A stretch of 48,556 bases of DNA. Origin: Dethiosulfatibacter aminovorans DSM 17477 (GTDB taxonomy: Bacteria > Bacillota > Clostridia > Tissierellales > Dethiosulfatibacteraceae). Below the pieces are notes generated by a model that worked only from the letters and a program-made list of their open reading frames with translations, had not been told where the DNA came from and ran no database searches. A program made the translations under genes and the position numbers. Of the stretch, positions 27,583 to 35,466 are shown one piece after another. Each line of letters begins with the position of its first letter. Within the stretch, counting starts at the first letter, position 1. The stretch is from positions 1-48,556 of the forward strand of contig NZ_FQZL01000030.1 of assembly GCF_900142005.1 (NCBI RefSeq), read 5' to 3'.

Positions 27583-28443
27583 ATGGAAAAAGCCAGATTC
27601 TGGGAACTGGAAGAAAAGGGAATAAGGTGTACCCTCTGTCCCCATTATTGCCTGATTCCCATAAACAAGAAGGGTATATGCAGACAGAGAAAGAATATCA
27701 ACAATGTTCTCTATACCCTCAATTATGGAATAGTTACTTCTTATGCCATAGATCCCATAGAGAAGAAACCTCTGTATCATTTCATGCCAGGTACCAAAAT
27801 TATGTCCTTTGGCAGCAGTGGATGCAATTTCAGCTGCAAGTTTTGTCAGAATCATGAAATATCTCTTGATGAGAATCCAAGAAGCGTGTTTCTCTCCCAT
27901 GAGAGGCTTGTTGAAATAACAATGAATGAAGGCCTTGATTCGATTGCCTTTACATACAATGAGCCTACGGTATGGTACGAATATATGATAGATACGGCCA
28001 TGTTGGCCAAATCCTATGGTCTGAAGACTGTTTGTGTAACAAACGGATTCATAAACCCAAAGCCTCTCAAGGAGCTTTTAAAGTATATGGATGCATTCAA
28101 TGTGGATTTGAAGTCGTTTTCTGACGAATATTACCGAAGCATTTGCGGAGGAAGGCTTGAGCCTGTAATGGAAACAATAAGAACAATTCATGCCAGCAAT
28201 TCCCATCTTGAAGTTACAACTCTTGTTGTAGAAGGTGAAAATGATGATATTGACGATCTTGAAGACCTTTTCAAGTGGCTTGGATCCCTGGATAGTGAAA
28301 TAGTCCTTCACCTGTCCAGATATTATCCTGCCTACAAGATGAATAATCCTCCAACGAAGGTGGAGACACTTCTGAAGGCTAAGAAACGGGCAAAAAAGTA
28401 TCTCAAGCATGTTTATATTGGGAATGTGCCGGGAATTAGTTGA
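27583..28443 (+). CDS. AmmeMemoRadiSam system radical SAM enzyme
   Basis: The 286-residue enzyme has the radical SAM CX3CX2C motif at C81, C85 and C88 (CNFSCKFC), preceded by the N-terminal cysteine group C16, C19, C23 and C33 that is typical of this subfamily and of pyruvate formate-lyase activase-like proteins. Radical SAM enzymes cleave S-adenosylmethionine to a 5'-deoxyadenosyl radical in the cytoplasm. The substrate is unknown; the MEMO/AMMECR1 protein encoded upstream is the natural candidate or partner. I use the ATG at 27583 after TAGGAGG and reject an in-frame start inside the preceding gene. A terminator follows. Confidence 0.92.
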   Translation: MEKARFWELEEKGIRCTLCPHYCLIPINKKGICRQRKNINNVLYTLNYGIVTSYAIDPIEKKPLYHFMPGTKIMSFGSSGCNFSCKFCQNHEISLDENPRSVFLSHERLVEITMNEGLDSIAFTYNEPTVWYEYMIDTAMLAKSYGLKTVCVTNGFINPKPLKELLKYMDAFNVDLKSFSDEYYRSICGGRLEPVMETIRTIHASNSHLEVTTLVVEGENDDIDDLEDLFKWLGSLDSEIVLHLSRYYPAYKMNNPPTKVETLLKAKKRAKKYLKHVYIGNVPGIS

Positions 28444-28472
28444 AAGGTGCGGTGAATAAAGATTGTGAAGAC

Positions 28473-28507
28473 AGAGAGGCAGCGATTAGAAATCGCTGCC
28501 TCTCTTT
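28473..28507. terminator. Bidirectional hairpin between convergent genes
   Basis: A perfect 15-bp stem pairs 28473-28487 with 28491-28505 around a 3-base loop. T-rich sequence follows on the plus side. It ends the radical SAM transcript and, on the other strand, contains the stop codon (28486-28488) of the small Cys-rich gene at its apex. Confidence 0.8.
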
Positions 28508-28767
28508 ATTACCTCGTCCATCTTGCTCATTATATAGTCATATCCGCCAGGTGAATGGGGAATAGCACAGTTTGTACAGTCCTTTATGTCGTTTTTTACC
28601 TCATAGTTGCCGCCGCATTCGTCCTTCAGCATATAAAGGGGGCAGAAGCAGAACAGGCAGTTGAACTTGTCTTCTGGAACTCCCTTGTGACAGGGGAAGT
28701 ATTCACAGGCTCTGTTTTGCACGAACTTGAAGTTTTCCGTTTCGAAATCTCTTCTATGTTTTCCCAT
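28486..28767 (-). CDS. Cysteine-rich small domain protein (metal-binding)
   Basis: The 93-residue protein has nine cysteines and four histidines, including CEYFPCHKG, CLFCFCPLY, DECGG and KDCTNCAIPH. This pattern matches the cysteine-rich small domain family, probably binding zinc or an iron-sulfur cluster; the function is unknown, though members occur near cobalamin genes. The start is well supported by AAAGGAGA just upstream on the minus strand. A possible promoter, TTGGTT with CATAAT 16 bp later, lies further upstream. It is convergent with the radical SAM gene, sharing a terminator hairpin. Confidence 0.82.
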   Translation of the reverse strand: MGKHRRDFETENFKFVQNRACEYFPCHKGVPEDKFNCLFCFCPLYMLKDECGGNYEVKNDIKDCTNCAIPHSPGGYDYIMSKMDEVIKRGSDF

Positions 28768-28951
28768 AATGGTCTCCTTTATTAAACAATTGAATTATGC
28801 TTTTATATTGCACTTAACCAATATATCAGAAAAAACCTGAAACATCCATGGTTTTACTGAAAAATAAGTCATAAATAATATTTAATACAAAAATTTCAGA
28901 AAAGGGTTTAATTATGAAGGCGTTTGTATTATTCTATTAGATGAACAATTG

Positions 28952-28960
28952 TGTTATAAT
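28952..28960 (+). promoter_or_regulatory. Extended -10 promoter of the PTS operon
   Basis: TGTTATAAT has the TGn extension and a perfect -10 (28955-28960). There is no good -35. I looked for a -24/-12 site, because mannose-family PTS operons are often sigma-54-dependent, and found none here. Confidence 0.5.
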
Positions 28961-29009
28961 AATATGATATCAACTATTTGACAGTTTAGTAGAATAAGAG
29001 GATAGGAAA

Positions 29010-29399
29010 ATGAAAAAGACAATAATAATGACCCACGGAGATTTTGGCAAGGAATTGTTGAAAAGCGTAGAAATGATAGTTGGGAAGCTGGAGGATGCAT
29101 GTGCAATTTCGCTGAAGCCGGGAGACAGCCCTGAAGAGCTGAAGAAGAGATTGCTGGAAGCCATGAAGGGTGCTGAGCAAGTCATGGTGTTTACAGACAT
29201 GTACGGAGGGACACCTTTCAATGTGTCTGTAGACGTACTGCAGAACAGATATTTTCATCTCGTGACAGGCGTAAACATGCCTATGCTTCTTGATTACTTC
29301 ATGAAGGATGAAGTGGACATTGATGAGCTTGTTGAAGCTTCAAAGAACACACTGGTATTTGTAAACAAGGAAATGGGACATTTACAGGAGGAAGAATGA
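29010..29399 (+). CDS. PTS mannose-family EIIA component
   Basis: The 129-residue EIIA domain accepts phosphate from HPr on a histidine, here H9 in MTHGDFG. The segment VFTDMYGGTPFNVS is the family signature. It is a free-standing EIIA. It overlaps the EIIB gene by 4 bases (ATGA) and is the first gene of a four-gene operon. Confidence 0.92.
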   Translation: MKKTIIMTHGDFGKELLKSVEMIVGKLEDACAISLKPGDSPEELKKRLLEAMKGAEQVMVFTDMYGGTPFNVSVDVLQNRYFHLVTGVNMPMLLDYFMKDEVDIDELVEASKNTLVFVNKEMGHLQEEE

Positions 29400-29860
29400 G
29401 AGAGATAATACTGGCGAGAATTGATGACAGGCTGCTTCATGGACAGGTTGTGGTGAAGTGGATACCACATCTCGAGGTAGACGCCGTTATAGTGATAGAT
29501 GATGAGCTTGACAACAATCCTTTTTTGAAGAAGGTTACATTGACAGCAGCACCAAATACTATTGATGCACGAATTACATCAGTGGACAATTTCATTAAAT
29601 GCTATGAAACTGTGATGGGAAGGACACTTCTTATTGCCAAGACACCTCAGGTTTTTGAAAGTCTCATTAATCAGGGCGTTGAGATAAAGAGAGTGGTTCT
29701 TGGTGGAATGGGCTCTGGAGACAACAGAAAAAGCTTATACAAAAGTATTCATGTATCAACAGAGGAGATGGCTTCGCTGGTCAAGATGGCAGATCATCAT
29801 GTAGAAGTTGATATTCAGATCATACCTGACGATAAACCAAAAAACATCTTGAAAATATAG
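29396..29860 (+). CDS. PTS mannose/fructose/sorbose-family EIIB component
   Basis: The 154-residue EIIB takes the phosphate from EIIA on H15 (DDRLLHGQV) and passes it to the sugar during transport. Residues ARIDDRLLHGQVVVKW and RVVLGGMG are family signatures. The sugar cannot be predicted. No sugar-processing enzyme is in the operon. Confidence 0.92.
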   Translation: MREIILARIDDRLLHGQVVVKWIPHLEVDAVIVIDDELDNNPFLKKVTLTAAPNTIDARITSVDNFIKCYETVMGRTLLIAKTPQVFESLINQGVEIKRVVLGGMGSGDNRKSLYKSIHVSTEEMASLVKMADHHVEVDIQIIPDDKPKNILKI

Positions 29861-29875
29861 TTAGGAAGGTGAGTA

Positions 29876-31387
29876 ATGACTTTATTCAACTACATTACAC
29901 TAGGCATAATATATTTCATAGGCAGTTCAACATCCTTCACCTTTGGTGTGGGATACTACATCTTATATAGATCCATCTTTTCAGGATTGCTTACAGGTAT
30001 TGCACTGGGGGATCCAGGGGCCGGTCTTATGGCCGGAGCACTGACAAATCTTCTGTTCATTGATTTCACATCTACGGGAGGGTCTTTGAAGGGAGATCCC
30101 TGCATGGCTGGAATTCTGTCGGCAATGGCGGCGATCAAATTTGACATTGTGCCTGCAGCTGCCATATCCATGTCATTTCCCATAAGTATGATAGGACTTG
30201 TATTGTGGAAATACAGACTTTCGATAAATTCAATATTCATTAAGAATCTTAGGAGAACCATGTACAAGGATGCTGAAAAGGCCGTCAAGTTGAACAATAT
30301 ATATTTGCCTCAGCTGTTGCTTATGGTCATAAGTGTTGCTTTGGCATTTGTTACGGCATGGTTCACTTACAGTCTTGGTTCAAGGCTCCTTGGCAGGTTT
30401 CCGGAGATGGAGGTTGTTTTCAATACGACGGGTATAATGCTAATAATACTTTCGTCATCATCAGCCATTTTGTGGTTTAAGTACAAATACAATATAATAA
30501 TGTTTTCAGCAGCATATCTTGTAGCTGTATACTTCCATTTTGATACATACCTTGTTCTCATAGTCATCCTGCTTTTGTCTGCTCAGAAAAGGAAAACCAT
30601 GGATATGGAGAAATATAACTCTAAAAGGATTGGCAAGAAGGAAATAGTCAGGTCATGGATGATATGGATGAATTACACTCATTCCTGCTACAGCTTTGAA
30701 ATGATGCAGGGAGTTGCATTTTCCCACAGCATGATTCCTGTATTCAAGAAGCTGTATAGAGGAAACAGGGAGAAAAAGGATGAAGCTATCAGGAGGCATC
30801 TTGAATTCTTCAATACCGAGCCCAATGTCGGCTCAGCCATACATGGATATATAATGCAGCTGGAAGACAGGATGCTTGAGGATAGACAGATATCGGAAGA
30901 AATGATATCGGAGTACAAGAAAGGTCTAATGGGAGCTGTTGCGGGAATGGGTGACTTCACAACCCAGACGGTCATAGCGCCTATTACAATACTTGGAATG
31001 GTCTATGGAGTGGTGTCCGGCGAGTTGTCGATGTTTGTTTTTTCAACTGCGGTAATGATAGGAACCGTATTGTTCCTTTCTCTCAAGGGATTTTTTGATG
31101 GCTTCTACTACGGTGAAGAAGGTGTATTGAGAAGGGTCAACCTTCCCAATGAAATAAAGATATTCAAGTATTCACACAAGATATTTATTGTTTTGCTTGG
31201 TTTGGTTGCAGGAGAGTCGATATTTTCCATATTGTCCGACATGGGCATAGTGAGTCTGACAGGTGGGTCTGCAGCCCTCATACTGCTTTTCATTATTTTC
31301 AATTATATACTGAGGAAGGGAGTAGAGCTTAGACTTTTGGTTCTATCCATATATATATTAAATATAATTTTTTTGATCATAAGATAA
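29876..31387 (+). CDS. PTS mannose-family EIIC-EIID fusion protein
   Basis: The 503-residue membrane protein joins two normally separate subunits. Residues 1 to about 240 are a multi-span EIIC (LTGIALGDPGAGLMAGALTN is the EIIC motif). After a charged linker around 240-255 the rest is EIID (SWMIWMNYTHSCYSFEMMQG, then RRHLEFFNTEPN and KGLMGAVAGMGD are EIID signatures), ending with hydrophobic segments. Together they form the sugar channel. No frame shift or stop lies in the linker, so the fusion is real in this sequence. It starts 15 nt after EIIB. Confidence 0.88.
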   Translation: MTLFNYITLGIIYFIGSSTSFTFGVGYYILYRSIFSGLLTGIALGDPGAGLMAGALTNLLFIDFTSTGGSLKGDPCMAGILSAMAAIKFDIVPAAAISMSFPISMIGLVLWKYRLSINSIFIKNLRRTMYKDAEKAVKLNNIYLPQLLLMVISVALAFVTAWFTYSLGSRLLGRFPEMEVVFNTTGIMLIILSSSSAILWFKYKYNIIMFSAAYLVAVYFHFDTYLVLIVILLLSAQKRKTMDMEKYNSKRIGKKEIVRSWMIWMNYTHSCYSFEMMQGVAFSHSMIPVFKKLYRGNREKKDEAIRRHLEFFNTEPNVGSAIHGYIMQLEDRMLEDRQISEEMISEYKKGLMGAVAGMGDFTTQTVIAPITILGMVYGVVSGELSMFVFSTAVMIGTVLFLSLKGFFDGFYYGEEGVLRRVNLPNEIKIFKYSHKIFIVLLGLVAGESIFSILSDMGIVSLTGGSAALILLFIIFNYILRKGVELRLLVLSIYILNIIFLIIR

Positions 31388-31406
31388 AACAAAGCGGAGG
31401 TATTGA

Positions 31407-32318
31407 ATGAAGAAACTTGAAGATTTGAAAAAACTTGTGGACAGGAACAACAGAATGAAACTTGTTGTTGCATCGGCAGAAGAGGAAAATGTTCTGGTAG
31501 CAGTGGAAAAAGCATTCAGTGACGGACTCATAGAGCCGGTGCTTGTAGGAGACAAGGAAAAGATAGCTGAATATGTGGAAAAGAACAACCTGGATTTTGG
31601 AGACTGTGAAATCATTGGGGCATCTTCATTTGAAGATGCTGCTGAAAAATCTGTAAGAATGGTGAGTGAGGGAAAGGGAGATTTTCTCATAAAAGGACTT
31701 CTCGACACAGGAATACTTCTGAAGGCTGTCCTGAACAAGGACTGGGGACTGAGAACGGGGAAACAGCTCAGTCATGTGATGCTTTACGAAATTGAAGCAT
31801 ACCATAAGCTTCTTATGATGACAGACGGAGGAATGGTTACATATCCAGACCTTGATACAAAGGTTCAACTCATAAACAATGCTGTCGAAGCTGCAAAAGG
31901 TCTTAAATATGAAACTGTCAAGGTTGCTTGTCTGGCTGCGAAGGAAAAGGTGAACCCAAAGATGCCGGCTACAGTTGACGCCGGTTTTCTCAAGGAAATG
32001 TACCAGGATGGAAAGTTCCCTGAAAATGTAATAGTCGAGGGACCTATGGCGCTTGACCTTGCAGTATCTAAGGAAGCTGCAGAGATCAAGAATTATGAAA
32101 GTCCTGTTGCAGGTGATGCGGATGTACTTCTGGTGCCGAATATAGAAATGGGCAACGGAATAGGAAAAGCCATTACATATTTTGGCAATGGAACAGGAGC
32201 GGGAGTTGTTATGGGAGCAAAGGCTCCAATAGTTCTCGTTTCGAGAGCCGATACCTTCGATTCAAAGTATTATTCAATACTTTTTGGAGGGCTGGTAGCC
32301 TCTGCAAACAAGGAATAG
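31407..32318 (+). CDS. ptb: Phosphate butyryltransferase (phosphate acyltransferase family)
   Basis: The 303-residue enzyme exchanges CoA and phosphate on butyryl-CoA or similar acyl-CoAs, giving acyl phosphate for ATP formation by a kinase. The phosphate acetyl/butyryl transferase fold shows in DFLIKGLLDTGILLKAVL, in VEGPMALDLAVS and in DVLLVPNIEMGN. It is 19 nt after the PTS EIICD gene and probably in the same operon, which is odd; the usual partner butyrate kinase (buk) is not here. Substrate preference (butyryl, isobutyryl or other branched acyl) cannot be read from the sequence. A terminator follows. Confidence 0.88.
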   Translation: MKKLEDLKKLVDRNNRMKLVVASAEEENVLVAVEKAFSDGLIEPVLVGDKEKIAEYVEKNNLDFGDCEIIGASSFEDAAEKSVRMVSEGKGDFLIKGLLDTGILLKAVLNKDWGLRTGKQLSHVMLYEIEAYHKLLMMTDGGMVTYPDLDTKVQLINNAVEAAKGLKYETVKVACLAAKEKVNPKMPATVDAGFLKEMYQDGKFPENVIVEGPMALDLAVSKEAAEIKNYESPVAGDADVLLVPNIEMGNGIGKAITYFGNGTGAGVVMGAKAPIVLVSRADTFDSKYYSILFGGLVASANKE

Positions 32319-32390
32319 AAAAACAGCAGTTAAACAGCAGCAAAACATTGTTAAGCGATATAGTGAAACAATTGTAGAATAAAATAATAG

Positions 32391-32437
32391 AGCCGGAAAC
32401 TTCAGCGGTATTGCTGAAATTTCCGGCTTTTTATTTT
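32391..32437 (+). terminator. Intrinsic terminator of the PTS-ptb operon
   Basis: AGCCGGAAA (32391-32399) pairs with TTTCCGGCT (32420-32428) and TTCAGC with GCTGAA inside, followed by a T-rich run. It lies between convergent genes and may also serve the minus-strand gene ending at 32453. Confidence 0.9.
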
Positions 32438-32452
32438 TCATGGATTGCCGGC

Positions 32453-33511
32453 TCAAGTTTCCAGCCGTCTCTTCCTTTCGAAATACAGACCCATCATCAG
32501 GATCACAACTCCTCCGACAAAGAAGAATATGGACCTTGGCATGAGACCGTAGAACATGTCGAAATAAAATCTGAATATGAGTACGCACAGGAAGAAGAGG
32601 GATGTCATTGACTTGTGCTTTATCATAACCAGAAAATAAATGGCAAGAACGGTTCCCCATACGATGGCATAGGTATTACCATCTTCTATTCCAAGGAGGT
32701 TTTCCCAAGCTTCCCTGCTGGTCATCAGTACAGCCATTGTGGAAGCCAATATGAAGCCTATGTATTCAGACCACAGGTTGTGGTACTTGAATCTTCTGTA
32801 GAAGAGGTAGAAGCCTATTAGCATATATGAAATTATTATCAGTGCTGAATTTGTTTCAAGATATACAAAATACTGAAGAACCAGTGCGCATATCACTCCT
32901 ACATTTATTATACTGCTTGTGAGCGGGTATTTGTGATATATGTTTGTGAGATAAAATATGGGAATCAAAATTGTGGGCAATATCAGATAGACCTGATCAA
33001 GTCCGGATACTGCAAAGAATATTGCCACTACCTGGGCAAAAATGAACATAAGTTTGTCCTTGAATAATATGGACAGTAAAATCAGTATCAGAGACCAGGC
33101 GAAAAGCCCTACGCTTTGGTGATAAGGCAAGTCAACAATATTGTAGGCCAGTGACAGTATCCCTCCTATCAGAAAACCGTTTATGTATAGAAATGAATAG
33201 GAAGTTTTGGGATTGTGCTTCTTGAGATAAAGATAAAGGACCAGAGATGCAAGGAAAAGCACAAAGAGAATGGAAAGTTTTATGGGATTTGTCATAAATT
33301 CCCATTGAGCAGTTACAAAGCTCAGAGCGCTAAGACCCACAAGTGTTGCACCAACGGTAATGACAACCTTAATGAAGTTTATTTCATCAGGCTGTTCATA
33401 TTGATTCAGGATCTGATTTTTTGTTTCTTCATTGATGACGTGCATTTCTTTTTGGTATTCAAGTTCTTTTTCTAGAAAGTCAAGTTTGAAGGTGCTTATT
33501 TTCTTTTTCAT
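32453..33511 (-). CDS. DUF2157-like multi-span membrane protein
   Basis: The 352-residue protein has a soluble, charged N-terminal 50 residues (KLDFLEKELEYQKEMHVI) and then about ten hydrophobic segments, ending in a basic tail. The organisation resembles the DUF2157 family of predicted membrane proteins, function unknown. The start is supported by TAGGAGGA on the minus strand. A perfect extended -10 (TGATATAAT, minus strand, around 33576-33584) lies about 70 nt upstream. It is monocistronic. Confidence 0.75.
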   Translation of the reverse strand: MKKKISTFKLDFLEKELEYQKEMHVINEETKNQILNQYEQPDEINFIKVVITVGATLVGLSALSFVTAQWEFMTNPIKLSILFVLFLASLVLYLYLKKHNPKTSYSFLYINGFLIGGILSLAYNIVDLPYHQSVGLFAWSLILILLSILFKDKLMFIFAQVVAIFFAVSGLDQVYLILPTILIPIFYLTNIYHKYPLTSSIINVGVICALVLQYFVYLETNSALIIISYMLIGFYLFYRRFKYHNLWSEYIGFILASTMAVLMTSREAWENLLGIEDGNTYAIVWGTVLAIYFLVMIKHKSMTSLFFLCVLIFRFYFDMFYGLMPRSIFFFVGGVVILMMGLYFERKRRLET

Positions 33512-33645
33512 GAAACTTCCTCCTAGATTACTTCTTTTGTTTTAGATTAAGAAAGTTAAATATGTTCCTATTTATATTATATCACGATTCAGTATTTGAG
33601 TGATTAATTAATGAGAAAAAAGGTGAAATTTTCTTTTGGTTAATG

Positions 33646-33651
33646 TATAAT
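33646..33651 (+). promoter_or_regulatory. Candidate -10 of the amidohydrolase gene
   Basis: TATAAT occurs 85 bp upstream of the ATG with no good -35 box. The 33512-33735 gap otherwise holds the minus-strand promoter and AT-rich sequence. Confidence 0.35.
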
Positions 33652-33735
33652 ATTATGACTAATTACATAAATGAAACATTAATGCAGCTTCAAATCTGTT
33701 ATACTTAAGTGACAGTCGACTTATGTGGAGGAAAA

Positions 33736-34899
33736 ATGATATTTATTAAGAATGGATACATAAAAACAATGGCCGGAGAAGATATTGAAAATGGCCAGAT
33801 ACTCATAGAGGAAGGGATAATAAAGGCAGTAGGAAAAGAAATCGAAGCACCTGCAGATGCTCAGGTAATTGATGCCCGGGGCCTTATTGTAACCCCCGGA
33901 CTTGTAGATGCACATTGTCATCTTGGAATGTGGGAGGAGGGTATAGGTTTCGAAGGTGCTGATGGAAATGAAGCCGTTGAACCTGTCACCCCTCAATTAA
34001 GAGCCATAGATTCAATAAATCCCATGGATATTTCATTCCAGGAAGCCAGGGAGGGTGGAGTTACAACTGCCGTATCTGGACCTGGAAGCGCCAATGTAAT
34101 AGGTGGAACCTTTGTTGCAATGAAGACATGGGGTAAAAGAATTGACAATATGATTGTGAAGGATCCTGTAGCAATGAAAGTTGCTTTTGGTGAAAATCCC
34201 AAAAGGGTATATGATGACCAGCACAAATCCCCTACAACAAGGATGGCTACGGCTGCAATCCTGAGGGAGATGCTTTTTGAAGCGAAAAAATATGCTGAAG
34301 ACAAGGAAAGAAGCATTACAGAGCCTGATGAGAAGCCTGAATTCGATCTTAAGCTTGAAGCATTGCTGCCTGTAGTCAAAAAGGAGATACCTCTTAAGGC
34401 TCATGCCCACAGAGCTGATGACATATTCACTGCACTGAGGATAGCAAAGGAATTTGACCTTGACATAACCCTTGACCACTGTACTGAGGGACATCTCATA
34501 GCTGATGAGCTTGCAATAGATGGAAAAGCGGCAATAGTGGGTCCTTCTTTTGGAAGCAGAACCAAATTCGAGCTGAAGAATATGACATTCGACACGCCAA
34601 GGGTTCTTAATGACGCAGGAATAAAGATAGCAATCATGACGGATTCTCCAGTTATTCCTCTGCAGTTTTTGAGCATGTGTGCAGGACTTGCCGTGAAGTC
34701 CGGACTTCCTGAAGAAGACGGATGGAAGGCAATTACCATCAATGCTGCAGAAATAGCTGGGATAGCCGACAGGGTAGGATCAATAGAAAAGGGCAAGGAC
34801 GCCGATATTGCAATATTCAAGGGGAATCCATTGAAAAGCATAGACCATGAGGTGAAGGCTACAATCATCAACGGAAAGCTTGTATACAACAACCTTTAA
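33736..34899 (+). CDS. Amidohydrolase family protein (imidazolonepropionase/dihydroorotase-like)
   Basis: The 387-residue metal-dependent hydrolase has the TIM-barrel amidohydrolase pattern: an N-terminal beta-sandwich part, GLVDAHCHLG with H60 and H62 as metal ligands, AHAHRADD and DHCTEGH further on for other metal sites, MTDSPV with the catalytic aspartate, and the C-terminal NAAEIAGIADRVGSIEKGKDADI that is typical of cyclic amidohydrolases. The substrate is not clear. The ATG at 33736 sits 4 nt after GGAGG; the in-frame upstream GTG is not preferred. It is monocistronic. Confidence 0.88.
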   Translation: MIFIKNGYIKTMAGEDIENGQILIEEGIIKAVGKEIEAPADAQVIDARGLIVTPGLVDAHCHLGMWEEGIGFEGADGNEAVEPVTPQLRAIDSINPMDISFQEAREGGVTTAVSGPGSANVIGGTFVAMKTWGKRIDNMIVKDPVAMKVAFGENPKRVYDDQHKSPTTRMATAAILREMLFEAKKYAEDKERSITEPDEKPEFDLKLEALLPVVKKEIPLKAHAHRADDIFTALRIAKEFDLDITLDHCTEGHLIADELAIDGKAAIVGPSFGSRTKFELKNMTFDTPRVLNDAGIKIAIMTDSPVIPLQFLSMCAGLAVKSGLPEEDGWKAITINAAEIAGIADRVGSIEKGKDADIAIFKGNPLKSIDHEVKATIINGKLVYNNL

Positions 34900-34912
34900 T
34901 GGGCAAAAATGC

Positions 34913-34945
34913 AAAAAACTTGAAGCTGACTACTTCAAGTTTTTT
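34913..34945. terminator. Bidirectional terminator between convergent genes
   Basis: AAAAAACTTGAAG (34913-34925) pairs with CTTCAAGTTTTTT (34933-34945). U runs lie on both strands. It serves the amidohydrolase and the minus-strand gene whose stop begins at its edge. Confidence 0.9.
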
Positions 34946-35253
34946 CAGTTCTTCCAGATTCTTTTACAGTAGATCTGTATAAGGTGAGTTTCAAACACCT
35001 GTCCTGTGTGCTCTATGACAACAGTATCACCTATGCTTACTTTATTGTTCACTGAACCGCTGAAAACAGTCTCGTCCATAAGATAAGCCATGTATGACTT
35101 GCTTTTTTCGGATTCGATTAGAAATCCGTTGGAGTAGATTTGCGCCACCCTTCCGTTCATTATATTGTCATTGTTTACCTTTTCAGGGTAGAAGTTGATT
35201 ATGATTGTAGCTAATAGAATTACCGATATAATAAGAATTGACATATAATCCAT
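34945..35253 (-). CDS. Small membrane-anchored protein of unknown function
   Basis: The product is up to 102 residues, with one N-terminal hydrophobic segment (SILIISVILLATIIINF) and an extracytoplasmic beta-rich part (VAQIYSNGFLIES, SIGDTVVIEHTG) that looks like a small OB-type fold similar in outline to DUF3221 proteins. The start is uncertain: the ATG at 35253 lacks a clear ribosome binding site, while that at 35244 follows GGATGG and gives 99 residues. No family is assigned with confidence. Confidence 0.6.
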   Translation of the reverse strand: MDYMSILIISVILLATIIINFYPEKVNNDNIMNGRVAQIYSNGFLIESEKSKSYMAYLMDETVFSGSVNNKVSIGDTVVIEHTGQVFETHLIQIYCKRIWKN

Positions 35254-35261
35254 CCATGGGT

Positions 35262-35291
35262 TTTGGTTTATTATTTTAAGGTTTGGTTTAT
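35262..35291. repeat. Direct repeats TTTGGTTTAT, 20-bp period
   Basis: TTTGGTTTAT occurs at 35262-35271 and 35282-35291, exactly two helical turns apart, just upstream of the small membrane protein gene and 180 bp before the CPBP gene. This could be a binding site for a regulator. Confidence 0.45.
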
Positions 35292-35466
35292 GTTAACATT
35301 TGAACCTTTAATTAATCTTAAAATGTCATTAAGATTGGGTAAAAAATTATTTATACTGGTTTTGACGGAAAAATTTGTGTAAAGTTCCCTTATATTGTGC
35401 ATATTTGATAGATAATGAATAAAACTTGTGTTAATATTAGTAGTAAGAATAAGAGAGGGTGCTGAA

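Noticed and set aside
28900..29009. Sigma-54 promoter for the mannose-family PTS operon (LevR-type control)
   Set aside because: No TGGCAC-N5-TTGC-like sequence is present; an extended -10 box is.
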